DNA from: Rhodothermales bacterium
GTDB lineage: Bacteria; Bacteroidota; Rhodothermia; Rhodothermales; VXPQ01
Direction of reading: 5' to 3'
Length of the DNA: 64,000 bases
NCBI GenBank assembly: GCA_951812345.1
Contig: OX638295.1
Span: forward strand, 434,501-498,500
Under the pieces are notes generated by a model. The model was not told the DNA's origin, did no database searches, and worked only from the letters and a program-made list of their open reading frames with translations. Position numbers and translations under genes: made by a program. Each line of letters starts with the position of its first letter. The first letter of the stretch is position 1. Of this stretch, positions 27,601 through 35,457 are shown piece after piece.

Positions 27601-28316
27601 GGGCGCAGCAAAGCAGTCTTGTGGCGTTGCTTCCGCACGGATGGGAAGGACAGGGTCCCGAGCACTCGTCTGCCCGCCTCGAACGCTTTTTGCAGATGTG
27701 CGCCGAGGAGAACATGATCGTATGCAATCTTACGACCCCGGCCAATTATTTCCATGCGTTGCGCCGGCAGGTGCGCTTTTCCGACCGCAAACCGCTGATC
27801 GTGATGGCTCCGAAGAGTCTGTTACGGCATCCGCTTTTCGTTTCCTCGGCGTCGGAACTCGCCAACGGGGGATTCCGGAAGGTGATTCCGTCCGACGCCG
27901 ATCCCGGATCCGTTCGGCGGCATGTACTATGCACCGGCAAGGTGTACTACAATCTGGTGCAGGCGCTTTGGAAAAGGGAGGATACGTCCATCGCCATTAC
28001 CCGGATCGAGCAGCACTACCCGTTTCCCGAAGAAGAGGTGCTGGCCGAACTGGTGCGTTACGGAGATGCGACCGAAGTGTGCTGGGTGCAGGAAGAGCCC
28101 GCCAACATGGGCGCATGGACGTACATGCAGTCTCGTCTCGATGCGTTGCTCGACAAGGTAAGCCGCGTTGGACACGGGCGAACGGCCTACGTCGGGCGTC
28201 CGGGCAGTGCGAGCCCGGCAACGGGCAGCGCGGAAATGCACAAAGCCGAAACCGAGAACATCCTCAGCACCGTGCTGGGAAGGTCTCGCCTGCCGGCCTA
28301 TGAACCGTTTCGGTGA
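24624..28316 (+). CDS. kgd: Multifunctional 2-oxoglutarate dehydrogenase (E2-E1 fusion, Kgd/OdhA type)
   Basis: The 1230-residue protein combines three parts: a short E1 N-terminal segment (FNTGYIENLYHQYLEDPES), a Pro/Ala-rich linker to about residue 90, an E2 acyltransferase catalytic domain (about 95-330, active-site STYDHRIIQGAESGGF) and a full E1 decarboxylase (about 365-1230, with MAHRGRLN, HGDAAFAGQGVV and NNQIGFTT for thiamine diphosphate). There is no lipoyl domain, so a lipoylated partner must come from elsewhere, as known for Mycobacterium Kgd and Corynebacterium OdhA. It feeds the TCA cycle by making succinyl-CoA. It stands alone, preceded by a 172-bp gap. No frame problems are seen. 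Confidence 0.93.
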   Translation: MSALGFNTGYIENLYHQYLEDPESVAEAWREFFADYTPDEPFRAVTEARQVTAPPPDEVVVEPSPEQGDGAAPEPEAPPAPSPKADKDVIRGPQAKIVENMEASLGVPTATSMRTVPVKLMIENRILINAYQQHQGGEKVSFTHLIMWAIVKALARFPNMNTTFLREDGVSRHVLPEQINLGIAIDIERRGRRTLLVPNIKGAERMSFPQLMGIYNDIVRRARDGRLTVADFEGTTATLTNPGMIGTNMSVARLMPGQGVIIGAGAIGYPPEYHSYPPEAVSKAGISPVMNITSTYDHRIIQGAESGGFLLYLADTLLGKHGFYQQIFEQLNIPYQPYELSTDTTPQIGGGEPGDRVDMVHKQARVLQFIREHRVRGHLQADINPLGYSWRYHPELDPFWYELTIWDLDREFLTGGLGGRDVLPLRDIVEIVRNTYCRKIGIEYMHISSPTEKRWLQDRLEPTGREEPVSPEAKRRILQKLNAAEAFERFLHTKYIGHKRFSLEGAESVIPMIDAMLSEAAEHDVQEVVIGMAHRGRLNILANILNKPYAAIFSEFEGNIDPATTQGSGDVKYHLGAHGEHTAPGGNTVKLMLASNPSHLEAVNPIVEGMVRARQDLLQYGEQALFEAESRDAVIPLLIHGDAAFAGQGVVTETLNLSQLAGYTTGGTIHIVINNQIGFTTSPSDARSSTYATDAARTIQAPIFHVNGDDPEACVRVVQLALEYRNAFNKDVVIDMLCYRVRGHNEGDEPTYTQPLLYRRIEEKRSPRKLYTERLLRRGEMDPEEAEDILHDYRDRLQEAFDLTKAMDAERAKNLAAALAAPAPLSLEEPDTSAPEENLHAVSQAMAEFPETVRVHKKLVRQFRRNRTLYLEEQQVGWAYAEALAFGSLLLDGTTVRLSGQDSRRATFSQRHAVLYDQQTGREYIPLNNIREGQANLHIYDSLLSEYAVLGFEYGYSVADPSALVIWEAQFGDFANGAQIVFDQFLVAAEAKWAQQSSLVALLPHGWEGQGPEHSSARLERFLQMCAEENMIVCNLTTPANYFHALRRQVRFSDRKPLIVMAPKSLLRHPLFVSSASELANGGFRKVIPSDADPGSVRRHVLCTGKVYYNLVQALWKREDTSIAITRIEQHYPFPEEEVLAELVRYGDATEVCWVQEEPANMGAWTYMQSRLDALLDKVSRVGHGRTAYVGRPGSASPATGSAEMHKAETENILSTVLGRSRLPAYEPFR

Positions 28317-28344
28317 GAAATGGCGACCTGAGCGACGGCTGGGC

Positions 28345-28539
28345 TCAGTGCCTTCTGGAATGTTTTCTGGACATGCGATGCGATTTCTCGCGGGCAATCC
28401 GTCGTTCTTCGGAGGGCTTCGTGAAGGCCATATTCGCGCGATAGACGCGAAGAATGCGGCTGCGATTCACGGCGCGTTTGAAACGACGCAGGGCGCGATC
28501 GATGGATTCGCTGTCTCGAACCTTGACTCCTACGGACAA
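28345..28539 (-). CDS. rpsU: Small ribosomal subunit protein bS21
   Basis: The 64-residue basic protein reads M(TTG)SVGVKVRDSESIDRALRR and continues with an arginine/lysine-rich C-terminus, the bS21 pattern. It starts at TTG (28537-28539) with a strong Shine-Dalgarno AAGGAG at 28547-28552, seven bases upstream. bS21 binds near the 3' end of 16S rRNA and aids initiation. In Bacteroidota, which mostly ignore Shine-Dalgarno sequences, rpsU is known to retain a strong one linked to autoregulation; this arrangement is seen here. It converges with kgd, 28 bp apart, and is divergent from rdgB. Confidence 0.9.
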   Translation of the reverse strand: MSVGVKVRDSESIDRALRRFKRAVNRSRILRVYRANMAFTKPSEERRIAREKSHRMSRKHSRRH

Positions 28540-28581
28540 AATTATTCTCCTTGCGATACCGGGTATACAAATGAACGGGCT

Positions 28582-28635
28582 GGCCGGATTGCCGGCCGAC
28601 CCTGTTGGTTGGGCTAACCGCTTTTTGCGGTAGCC
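28582..28635. promoter_or_regulatory. Two tandem hairpins in the rpsU-rdgB divergent region
   Basis: GGCCGG at 28582-28587 pairs with CCGGCC at 28592-28597 around a 4-base loop. GGCTAACCGC at 28612-28621 pairs with GCGGTAGCC at 28627-28635 around TTTTT with one bulge. Both lie upstream of rpsU within its likely leader. They could be leader structure or part of the divergent promoter region; function is unproven. Confidence 0.35.
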
Positions 28636-28673
28636 TCCTAAAACCATTGTTCTCCGCGGATTGTTCCTGTATC

Positions 28674-29255
28674 ATGACACTTCTTCTTTCCACGAGGAAT
28701 CCGGGTAAGATCGCCGAGATACGCTTGCTGTTGTCGGACCTGCCGATTGCACTGCGTTCCGTTTCGGAGATAGACGGGGCGCCCCTTGTTGAAGAAGATG
28801 CTGACACGCTGGAGGGCAACGCGCGCAAGAAGGCCGAAACGCTTCATGTTTTCGCAGGTCTTCCTGCGCTGGCTGACGATACCGGTCTGGAAGTGGACGC
28901 CCTCGGTGGATTGCCCGGCGTGCAGTCGGCCCGATTTGCGGGATCGCCAGCCGACGATGCGGCGAACCGGCGGAAATTGCTCGCCGATTTGCAAGGCGTT
29001 CAAGACCGATCCGCCTGTTTCCGCACCGTGATTGCCCTTGCAGATGAAATGGGCGCCCTCTTTTTTGAAGGCGTTTGCCGGGGTACGATCATTGACGAAG
29101 AGCGGGGGAGCAAGGGCTTTGGCTACGACAGTATTTTTGTGCCGGAAGGCGGAAACCGTACGTTTGCGGAGTTGGACGCGAAGGAAAAGAACGCCATAAG
29201 CCACCGGGGAGCGGCGCTCCGGCGCCTTGCAGCGTATCTCGATGACCGGGTGTAG
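28674..29255 (+). CDS. rdgB: XTP/dITP pyrophosphatase (RdgB/HAM1 family)
   Basis: The enzyme removes non-canonical purine triphosphates (ITP, dITP, XTP) from the pool. The 193-residue product starts MTLLLSTRNPGKIAEIR, with the nucleotide-binding STRNPGK motif, and has ADDTGLEVDALGG, SKGFGYDSIFVPEG and AISHRGAALRRL, all family hallmarks. The frame is open upstream but this ATG is the natural start. The stop codon coincides with the first base of a palindromic element (29255-29292). Confidence 0.93.
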   Translation: MTLLLSTRNPGKIAEIRLLLSDLPIALRSVSEIDGAPLVEEDADTLEGNARKKAETLHVFAGLPALADDTGLEVDALGGLPGVQSARFAGSPADDAANRRKLLADLQGVQDRSACFRTVIALADEMGALFFEGVCRGTIIDEERGSKGFGYDSIFVPEGGNRTFAELDAKEKNAISHRGAALRRLAAYLDDRV

Positions 29256-29292
29256 GGTACTCTGAACTTCGCGGGCTTAATCAGAGTATCCC
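29255..29292. repeat. Palindromic element, full copy (reverse orientation)
   Basis: Left arm GGGTACTCTGA (29255-29265), a 15-nt loop, and right arm TCAGAGTATCCC (29281-29292) form a hairpin with one bulge. The loop is the reverse complement of the loops in the copies at 35106 and 59503, differing in one or two bases, so this copy is inverted. It touches the rdgB stop and ends 12 bp before dtd. Confidence 0.8.
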
Positions 29293-29304
29293 TGAAAAAA
29301 CGAC

Positions 29305-29757
29305 ATGATTGCATTGATTCAACGGGTGCGGGAGGCGTCGGTACAGGTCGAGGGGGAAGAGGTCGGGCGCATAGGCCCCGGTATGCTGATTCTCCTCGGC
29401 GCCCACCGCACGGATACGGAAGCGGAAGCGGATTGGCTGGCCGGCAAGTGCGCCCGTCTGCGCATCTTTTCTGACGACGCAGGCAAGATGAATCGTTCGA
29501 TTGTCCAAACGGGCGGAGAGGCGCTTGTCGTGTCCCAGTTCACGTTGTACGGGGATGCGCGGCGCGGCAACCGGCCTTCCTTCGTGGATGCGGCGCCGCC
29601 CGAACAGGCCGAAGCGCTGTATGAATCGTTCGTGGAACAGTTGGCTGCACACCTCGCCGCACCCGTCCTGACCGGCGTGTTCGGCGCCATGATGGATGTG
29701 CATCTCGTGAACGATGGACCGGTGACGCTTTGGGTGGAACGCCGCCATGGTGCATAA
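29305..29757 (+). CDS. dtd: D-aminoacyl-tRNA deacylase
   Basis: Dtd frees tRNA from mischarged D-amino acids and glycine. The 150-residue protein starts [20 protein letters not shown] and has the two active-site motifs SQFTLYGD (canonical SQFTL) and [10 protein letters not shown] (canonical NxGPVT, Gly-cisPro). Length is normal. Its 3' end is followed by moaC about 85 bp downstream; a palindromic element separates it from rdgB. Confidence 0.93.
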   Translation: MIALIQRVREASVQVEGEEVGRIGPGMLILLGAHRTDTEAEADWLAGKCARLRIFSDDAGKMNRSIVQTGGEALVVSQFTLYGDARRGNRPSFVDAAPPEQAEALYESFVEQLAAHLAAPVLTGVFGAMMDVHLVNDGPVTLWVERRHGA

Positions 29758-29842
29758 TGCGCTTGCCGGTCAGCCGGCATGCGCCTATTTTCCTCTTTTC
29801 GCAGGGCTTGTCGTGTTCCTACAGACCGTTTTTTTCGCCATC

Positions 29843-30349
29843 ATGCCAGATGATGCTTCTTCCCTGACCCACCTGAATCCCGAAGGGGGTGTTCGCATGG
29901 TGGATGTGGGGTCAAAACCCGGTTCTGCCCGCACGGCGACGGCGGCGGGGCGTGTCCGCCTTGGCAAGGAAGCCTTCCACGCCGTGGTGTCCGGAACCGC
30001 GGACAAGGGAAATGTTCTCTGCACGGCCCAGGTGGCCGGCATACAGGCGGCCAAGCGCACTGCCGGCCTCATCCCGCTGTGTCATATTGTGGCGCTGGCG
30101 GGCATCGAGGTGACCTTTGACCTGTGCGAGGAGGATTTTTCGATAGAAGTGCAGGCCTCTGCAAAAGCTGTCGGCCAGACCGGCGTCGAGATGGAGGCCC
30201 TGACCGCCGTTTCCGTCGCGTGCCTTACCGTATACGACATGTGCAAAGCCATTTCGAAGGACATCCTTATCACGGATATCCGGCTGTTGACCAAGGCCGG
30301 CGGCGAAAGCGGCGCGTATAAACGTTCTCCAAAAGCAAACCCGGCGTAA
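29843..30349 (+). CDS. moaC: Cyclic pyranopterin monophosphate synthase (MoaC)
   Basis: MoaC converts the MoaA product to cyclic pyranopterin monophosphate in molybdenum cofactor synthesis. The 168-residue protein has LTHLNPEGGVRMVDVG, KGNVLCTAQVAGIQAAKRT, and MEALTAVSVACLTVYDMCKAI, the strongest family signature. Lysine and histidine positions corresponding to E. coli K51, H77, D128, K131 and K147 are retained. LCHPL appears as LCHIV and GGKSG as GGESG, minor departures. No other moa gene is in the window. The frame is open upstream to 29747; ATG 29843 is the natural start. Confidence 0.92.
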   Translation: MPDDASSLTHLNPEGGVRMVDVGSKPGSARTATAAGRVRLGKEAFHAVVSGTADKGNVLCTAQVAGIQAAKRTAGLIPLCHIVALAGIEVTFDLCEEDFSIEVQASAKAVGQTGVEMEALTAVSVACLTVYDMCKAISKDILITDIRLLTKAGGESGAYKRSPKANPA

Positions 30350-30424
30350 CCATCAAGCGGTTTCGTCGTATACTTGCGTACGGCTCTATTTTGCCCACAT
30401 TTTTCACGAGATTCCGCACTCCGC

Positions 30425-31414
30425 ATGGAAAGCCTTTTTACAACGCTCGGCTTGCTGATTATCGCGCTGATCGTTCTTTTTTTCGTTTTTATCCTGTACT
30501 TCGTGCCGATCGGACTATGGGTAACTGCCTATTTCTCAGGAGTCAAGCTCAAGCTGTTCCGTGATCTGGTCGGGATGCGGTTGCGCAAAGTACCACCCCA
30601 CTCGATCGTCAGGCCACTCATTACGGCGCACAAGGCGGGGATCTACGTGGATACGCCGCAACTCGAGGCGCATTATCTGGCCCAGGGGAATGTGCAAAAG
30701 GTCGTGAATGCGTTGATTTCGGCAGACAAGGCCAGCATTGATCTTACCTTCGAACGGGCGACGGCTATAGATCTTGCAGGCCGGGACGTGTTCGAGGCCG
30801 TGCAGGTATCCGTCAACCCGAAGGTTATCGAGACGCCTGCGGTGTCCGCGGTGGCCAAGGACGGCATTCAGGTGCGCGCTATTGCCCGCGTGACGGTTCG
30901 GGCCAATATCGAGCGTCTTGTGGGCGGGGCCGGCGAAGAGACCATTATTGCGCGCGTTGGGGAAGGCATCGTGTCCACGATCGGTTCCTCCGAAACGCAC
31001 GCTCTTGTGCTTGAAAATCCCGATTCGATTTCCAAGGTGGTGTTGTCCAAGGGGCTCGATTCGGGCACGGCCTTCGAAATTCTCTCCATCGATATTGCGG
31101 ATGTCGATGTGGGCGAGAATATCGGGGCCAAGTTGCAGACGGATCAGGCGGAAGCCGACTTGCAGGTGGCGAGGGCGAAAGCCGAAGAGCGGCGCGCCTC
31201 GGCGGTGGCCCGGGAGCAGGAGATGCGTGCAGCCGTTCAGGAACAGCGGGCCAAAGTGGTTGCCGCCGAAGCGGAGGTCCCCAAGGCCCTGGCGGATGCG
31301 CTGCGCAGCGGCAACATCGGCGCCATGGATTTCTACACGCTGCGCAATGTCGAGGCGGACACGCGCATGAGGGATTCCATCGGGCAAGAGGGTGTTGACG
31401 ATAAGCGAAAATAG
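30425..31414 (+). CDS. floA: Flotillin-like protein FloA (SPFH domain)
   Basis: The 329-residue protein has an N-terminal membrane hairpin or helix (about residues 8-40), the segment [24 protein letters not shown] typical of FloA/YqfA, an SPFH domain (about 65-220) and a charged coiled-coil region rich in A, E and R (about 235-300). FloA organises membrane microdomains. The frame is open from 30374, but ATG 30425 ([12 protein letters not shown]) is the natural start. Within 4 kb lie pspA, a membrane coiled-coil protein and a CNNM protein, giving a membrane-homeostasis neighbourhood, though on the opposite strand. Confidence 0.92.
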   Translation: MESLFTTLGLLIIALIVLFFVFILYFVPIGLWVTAYFSGVKLKLFRDLVGMRLRKVPPHSIVRPLITAHKAGIYVDTPQLEAHYLAQGNVQKVVNALISADKASIDLTFERATAIDLAGRDVFEAVQVSVNPKVIETPAVSAVAKDGIQVRAIARVTVRANIERLVGGAGEETIIARVGEGIVSTIGSSETHALVLENPDSISKVVLSKGLDSGTAFEILSIDIADVDVGENIGAKLQTDQAEADLQVARAKAEERRASAVAREQEMRAAVQEQRAKVVAAEAEVPKALADALRSGNIGAMDFYTLRNVEADTRMRDSIGQEGVDDKRK

Positions 31415-31459
31415 CCGCACCGGACAGGTCGTGTCATACCCTTGGTCGGATAGCACACG

Positions 31460-32035
31460 ATGATCACCTCTATTGTGGCTTTTTGCTCGCTGGGGGCGCT
31501 GAACGTCACGCAGGAACTGGCCGGGGCAATTCTCCGGGATATAGAGGGGGCGGACCCTGATGTGGTGGCGGAGGAGACGTTGTGCCTCGTGGCCGTCGTT
31601 ACGTTGCGGGCGGCGCAGGCCGGCCTCCGGGATGCGCCGGAAGCGGCGGCTGCCGCAGAGCCTGTGCTGGCGGCATTGCCGTACACCTACCGGCGTTATC
31701 TCACAGGGCTCGATATGCTTGATCGCAACGATCCGTCGTTGGCTGAGCCGGCGTCGGTCGAAGCGGTGGATCGCCGGTTACAGCGCAAGCAGCGATTTTA
31801 CGAAGCGCAGTTCCCCGAAGCGACGTTTCCCGGAGAGGAGATGCTCACAAACGGGATGGAACTCTGGATGGGCCGCATCAGCCCTCCGAAATTGCCCGAA
31901 ACCCCGTCCCGAAGGCTACGCAAGATGGGTCTTGCAGGATTGCTGGGCGCGCATCTCCGGGTCACAGGGGCATACTGCCGGAGTGTTTCGGCTTCAGAGA
32001 AGGCCGGGGCTGGCGACGAGACAAGGAACGCGTAG
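31460..32035 (+). CDS. Hypothetical protein, mostly alpha-helical
   Basis: I do not recognise this 191-residue protein. It begins MITSIVAFCSLGALNVTQELAG, is alanine-rich and helical in the first half, and has a Pro-containing middle (GRISPPKLPETPSRRLRK) and a basic C-terminal part. No signal peptide or clear transmembrane helix is seen. It starts 45 bp after floA on the same strand and may be co-transcribed, which suggests a membrane or envelope role only by association. Its stop is 10 bp from the stop of the convergent CNNM gene. Confidence 0.6.
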   Translation: MITSIVAFCSLGALNVTQELAGAILRDIEGADPDVVAEETLCLVAVVTLRAAQAGLRDAPEAAAAAEPVLAALPYTYRRYLTGLDMLDRNDPSLAEPASVEAVDRRLQRKQRFYEAQFPEATFPGEEMLTNGMELWMGRISPPKLPETPSRRLRKMGLAGLLGAHLRVTGAYCRSVSASEKAGAGDETRNA

Positions 32036-32045
32036 CTATCGCGTC

Positions 32046-33320
32046 TTACTGTTTCCCGCCGTCGAGTTTCGTGAGGCGGACCAATTCGATCCGGTTGACC
32101 TCGGCTTTCAGGATGTCGAACTGGTATCCGTCGAACGCGAAGTGCTCGTGCTGCGTGGGAATGGAGCCGATCCGGTCCAGCAAATAGCCTGCAAGGGTTT
32201 CATAATCTCCTTCGGGCAGCACGATCCCGAACCGGTCGCTCAACTCGTCGATTTCCGCGCGCCCCGCAGCGATGTACTTGTTCTCGCCAATTTGCCGGAG
32301 CGCTTCTTTCTCGCTGTCGAATTCGTCCTGTATGTCTCCGAAGAGTTCTTCCAGTAAGTCCTCGAGCGTCACCAGGCCGGCCGTCCCGCCGTATTCGTCG
32401 ATCACGATAGCCACCGACGTGTTTGTTTCGAGGAACTCGCGCAGCAGTTCTTTCGATCGCTTGGCCTCCGGTACGAATTGCGCCGGGCGCATGATTTCTT
32501 CCATGGTTTTCGGACCGTGAAACAGATCGTACGCAAAGACCATTCCCACGATATGGTCGATATTCTTCTGGTAGACGGGCAACTTCGAATGCCCTGTTTC
32601 AAGGAACCGGTGCAGCAATTCGTCGACGGGAGTATGCTCTTCGACGGCCTCTATTTCCGTACGCGGCGCCATCGATTCCTTCACGCGGATGGCGTTCATC
32701 GCGAAAACGTTCGAGAGCATCTCGGTTTCTTCTTCATCCAGATCGAGTTCGCCGCTCTCGCGGCTTTCCTCGATGATGGCCTCGAAGTCACGACGCATGA
32801 ATCCGACGAACGAGTCTGTTTCTATGCGAAACAGGCGCATCATGCACGTTGCCGCTCCGGCGGCCGTTTTGACGAGGGGCAGCAGCAGGTAATAGGATAT
32901 TCGTAGAGGGATTGCGAGCAGGAAAACCGCCCGGTTTGCTGTCTCGCGCATGACGGATTTAGGCAGAATTTCGCCGAATACCAGCACGAGAATGCTGGCT
33001 GCCGCCGTTTGCGTAATAAGTACGGCAAGCTCGATGCCCGAACTACCCAGACCCGCTGCGACCCAGAGGCGATCAAGCGGATCCTCCAGGTAAAACGCCG
33101 TGAGGGTGGAAAAGACGACGAGTGCGATGTTATTGCCGACCAGTGTGGTTGTCAGGAATGCGGACGGGTCTTGCATGAACTCGCGGACGATGCGGCCCAC
33201 GACGCCCCGTCGCCGGGTAAGCACCTCCACACGCAACCGGTTCGCGACCACAAAAGCGATCTCGGAGCCCGAGAAAAACGCGCTCAGAACGAGCATCAGA
33301 AGAATGATCGCGAACGTCAT
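32046..33320 (-). CDS. CNNM/HlyC-CorC family transporter protein (DUF21-CBS-CorC_HlyC)
   Basis: The 424-residue protein has the DUF21 (CNNM) transmembrane domain (about residues 1-180; SAFFSGSEIAFVVANRLRVE and FGEILPKSVMRE are typical), paired CBS domains (about 200-330; VMAPRTEIEAVEE-like and DEYGGTAGLVTLEDLLEE) and the C-terminal CorC_HlyC domain (GDYETLAGYLLDRIG). Members are linked to magnesium or cobalt efflux; older 'hemolysin' labels are misleading. It follows the coiled-coil membrane gene by 5 bp in a pspA-led run. Confidence 0.88.
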   Translation of the reverse strand: MTFAIILLMLVLSAFFSGSEIAFVVANRLRVEVLTRRRGVVGRIVREFMQDPSAFLTTTLVGNNIALVVFSTLTAFYLEDPLDRLWVAAGLGSSGIELAVLITQTAAASILVLVFGEILPKSVMRETANRAVFLLAIPLRISYYLLLPLVKTAAGAATCMMRLFRIETDSFVGFMRRDFEAIIEESRESGELDLDEEETEMLSNVFAMNAIRVKESMAPRTEIEAVEEHTPVDELLHRFLETGHSKLPVYQKNIDHIVGMVFAYDLFHGPKTMEEIMRPAQFVPEAKRSKELLREFLETNTSVAIVIDEYGGTAGLVTLEDLLEELFGDIQDEFDSEKEALRQIGENKYIAAGRAEIDELSDRFGIVLPEGDYETLAGYLLDRIGSIPTQHEHFAFDGYQFDILKAEVNRIELVRLTKLDGGKQ

Positions 33321-33325
33321 TCGCG

Positions 33326-34198
33326 TCAGTTTCGTGTGCGCGAGCTGTCGGAATGGAGGAAGGCGCCGGACTCCTGTCCTTGCCGTTCCGGCTCGTAGCT
33401 GTCCATATCATTCAGGAGAGAGGTTGCCGGTGCAAAGACATCCTCGATTTCCGAGATGGCGGCCTCTGTTTCTCCCACCTCCTCCAGAAGCGTATCCAGT
33501 TGGAACGTGATTTCTTCCGGATTGCGGAGCGTCAGGGACTGCTCGTGAATATATTTGACGACATCCTCGATGGTCTCTATTTGCGCTTCGAGGATTTCAA
33601 GATGCTCGGCGCCTTTCTCGAAGCGTTGCAGGCGTTGTTCGAGAATGCGGAGCCGCCGCTCCTTGATGGACCGCACCTTCTCGAAATCGTCCTCCATATC
33701 TGTGCGAAGATCGGCAATGGACCGGATCACTTCCTGCTCTCTGCCGCCGCTTGTCGAGAGTTCGTATCGCTGTTTTTGATACAGCATATTCAGGTAAGAG
33801 GTCAGCAGGCCGTCAATTTTCCGGAGATGGCTTTCCAGCAAGCCCTGTGTGGCATAACTCAGTTTTCGGTAATTATTGGAAATCTCTTTTTCGAGTTTTC
33901 GCAGGCGCACGTACCGGCGCTGGCTCGATTTGGTCAGCAGGCGAAAAATCTCTTTACCGGAAGGGGGCTTCGCGTGTTCGGCAGCCCGCCGTGACCGGAT
34001 GCTTCGGCGAAATCGCTTGTTGCGCGGGACGATGCCCAGATACATGAGCTCGATGGCGGAGCCCATGATCAGCATGAGATTGAGGCTTATTTCCGAGCCG
34101 CTCACGAAAAACGCAGTGGCCATAACCGCGATCAGGAACCCGAGATTAAGCGGGTTCAGGAAGGCTTCTTTCGTGTAATTGATCTCCGAATGGTTCAC
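33326..34198 (-). CDS. Membrane protein with long cytoplasmic coiled coil
   Basis: The 290-residue protein has two hydrophobic helices near the N-terminus (about 17-35 and 38-57), then a basic stretch and extended heptad-rich segments (about 85-270) with KLEKEISNNYRKL and ILEAQIETIEDVVKYI. I recognise no named family. It lies 87 bp after pspA and 5 bp before the CNNM gene, so it is probably part of a pspA operon. By position it could anchor or partner PspA at the membrane; this is inference. Confidence 0.65.
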   Translation of the reverse strand: MNHSEINYTKEAFLNPLNLGFLIAVMATAFFVSGSEISLNLMLIMGSAIELMYLGIVPRNKRFRRSIRSRRAAEHAKPPSGKEIFRLLTKSSQRRYVRLRKLEKEISNNYRKLSYATQGLLESHLRKIDGLLTSYLNMLYQKQRYELSTSGGREQEVIRSIADLRTDMEDDFEKVRSIKERRLRILEQRLQRFEKGAEHLEILEAQIETIEDVVKYIHEQSLTLRNPEEITFQLDTLLEEVGETEAAISEIEDVFAPATSLLNDMDSYEPERQGQESGAFLHSDSSRTRN

Positions 34199-34285
34199 GG
34201 CGACATCGCTGATCTCCGCCGGGCAGTATTGGACAGGGATATATCCATTGTTCCCGGCGGGTTTTTTTGCGGCCTGTTGTCTTCT

Positions 34286-35062
34286 CTACGTCGTGCCCGT
34301 ACGCTGTTTCCCAATGGTTTTTGCCGTTTCAGGCGCTTCCTCTTCGGGTGTTTCCGGATCGCTGTCGGCGGCTGATTCCTCTGCAGGCGTTCCCGTCATG
34401 CCCATTTCCGCCTTGAATTGCTTGACGATCTCGGATGCGCGGATTTCCTCCGCATCCTCCTCGATCCGGAGCGCGTCCTGATCCACGGAATCCAGCGCGA
34501 TTTCCAGCCGGGCTTCGCTGTGGGCCGTTTGCTCCTGCAGGCGCTGGATCATTTCGTCATGGGTCTGGTCGATGCCCGTCACCTCGAACTGCTCCAGCGT
34601 GTCGGCGATCTTCGTTTGCCATTGCGCCCGCTCGTGATCACGCAGCGCATTCTTCGCTTCCTGAATCTTGCGATCCTTTTCCCGCATGAAGGTTTTTTTG
34701 ACCTGGAGCGCCTTGTCGTAGGCAGTCGAGGCGTGCTTGAGTTGTTCTTTCGTACTGGCGAGGGACTCTCTGGCTTTTTCAAGCTGCATCGCATAGCGCT
34801 GTGCGATGTCGTCGCGTTCCGCCTGAATGCCGGCTTTTACCTTGGCGATCAGGTCGGCGACCTCTTTTTCCACTCGTTTCAGGTGCTTCTGCAGCATGAT
34901 CACATTCGCCTTTACGCTGGCGATGTTCTCGTTCATTTTCGGCACCTGATCGTTCAGTTCCCGGATATTCTGCTCCAGAATGAGGCGGGGGTCCTCCAGA
35001 GCCGAAACGAACCCTCCAAAGAGTGATTTGACGAAACGAGTGAACCGGGACCAGACGGACAT
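34286..35062 (-). CDS. pspA: PspA/IM30 (Vipp1) family membrane-stress protein
   Basis: The 258-residue protein starts MSVWSRFTRFVKSLFGGFV, an amphipathic helix, followed by SALEDPRLILEQNIRELNDQ, which resembles the PspA/IM30 signature, and a long alpha-helical hairpin. PspA proteins oligomerise on stressed inner membranes. The C-terminal tail (about 215-258) is acidic and low-complexity. It leads a minus-strand run with a coiled-coil membrane protein and a CNNM protein. A palindromic element ends 44 bp upstream of its start. Confidence 0.85.
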   Translation of the reverse strand: MSVWSRFTRFVKSLFGGFVSALEDPRLILEQNIRELNDQVPKMNENIASVKANVIMLQKHLKRVEKEVADLIAKVKAGIQAERDDIAQRYAMQLEKARESLASTKEQLKHASTAYDKALQVKKTFMREKDRKIQEAKNALRDHERAQWQTKIADTLEQFEVTGIDQTHDEMIQRLQEQTAHSEARLEIALDSVDQDALRIEEDAEEIRASEIVKQFKAEMGMTGTPAEESAADSDPETPEEEAPETAKTIGKQRTGTT

Positions 35063-35105
35063 GACGTATGCGGTTGTGCTTATGCGTGGAAGCGATTGCT
35101 GAAGT

Positions 35106-35148
35106 ACAGGATACTCTGATTACGTCCGCGAAGTTCAGAGTATCCTGT
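35106..35148. repeat. Palindromic element, full perfect copy
   Basis: Two 14-bp perfect arms, ACAGGATACTCTGA (35106-35119) and TCAGAGTATCCTGT (35135-35148), flank the 15-nt loop TTACGTCCGCGAAGT. It is the best copy of the element family, between rpmE and pspA on the strand they share. No poly-T tract follows on either strand. Confidence 0.85.
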
Positions 35149-35457
35149 AGCCTATAGCGAATACATCAAGGGTGTACGAGAAGTATCCCGGAAGGATTCG
35201 CTGGAAGGAAACGATGTGCGATTTGCTGTTTCCGGTGCGCAACGCGCAAACAAGCGGAGCAGGGGCTTGGCCATGGTTCCGGGTTGGCGGCGTTCTTCTA
35301 CCGGCAGAGGAGCGTGTCCGCTTTTTTGTAGCCGGAACTGCAACGGCTGCGAACGGCAGGGCGGGGAGAGACAGGGGCGGCAGCCCGGGGCAGAGCCGCG
35401 GAAAGACATTCGCCCTTGTGGCGGCTCCTGCGGAGCGGTAGGGCTGCTGCAAAAGAC
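35149..35457. other. Gap of about 300 bp between pspA and rpmE with no recognised gene
   Basis: This GC-rich stretch contains several overlapping open frames on both strands (e.g. 35152-35409 minus), but none resembles a known protein. I checked by eye for the signatures of RNase P RNA, tmRNA, SRP RNA and tRNA and found none. Together with the adjacent palindrome it makes almost 400 bp between pspA and rpmE. It may be the pspA promoter region or decayed sequence. Confidence 0.4.

Noticed and set aside
35149-35457. Possible RNase P, SRP or other structural RNA
   Set aside because: None of the conserved core sequences I looked for are present on either strand.
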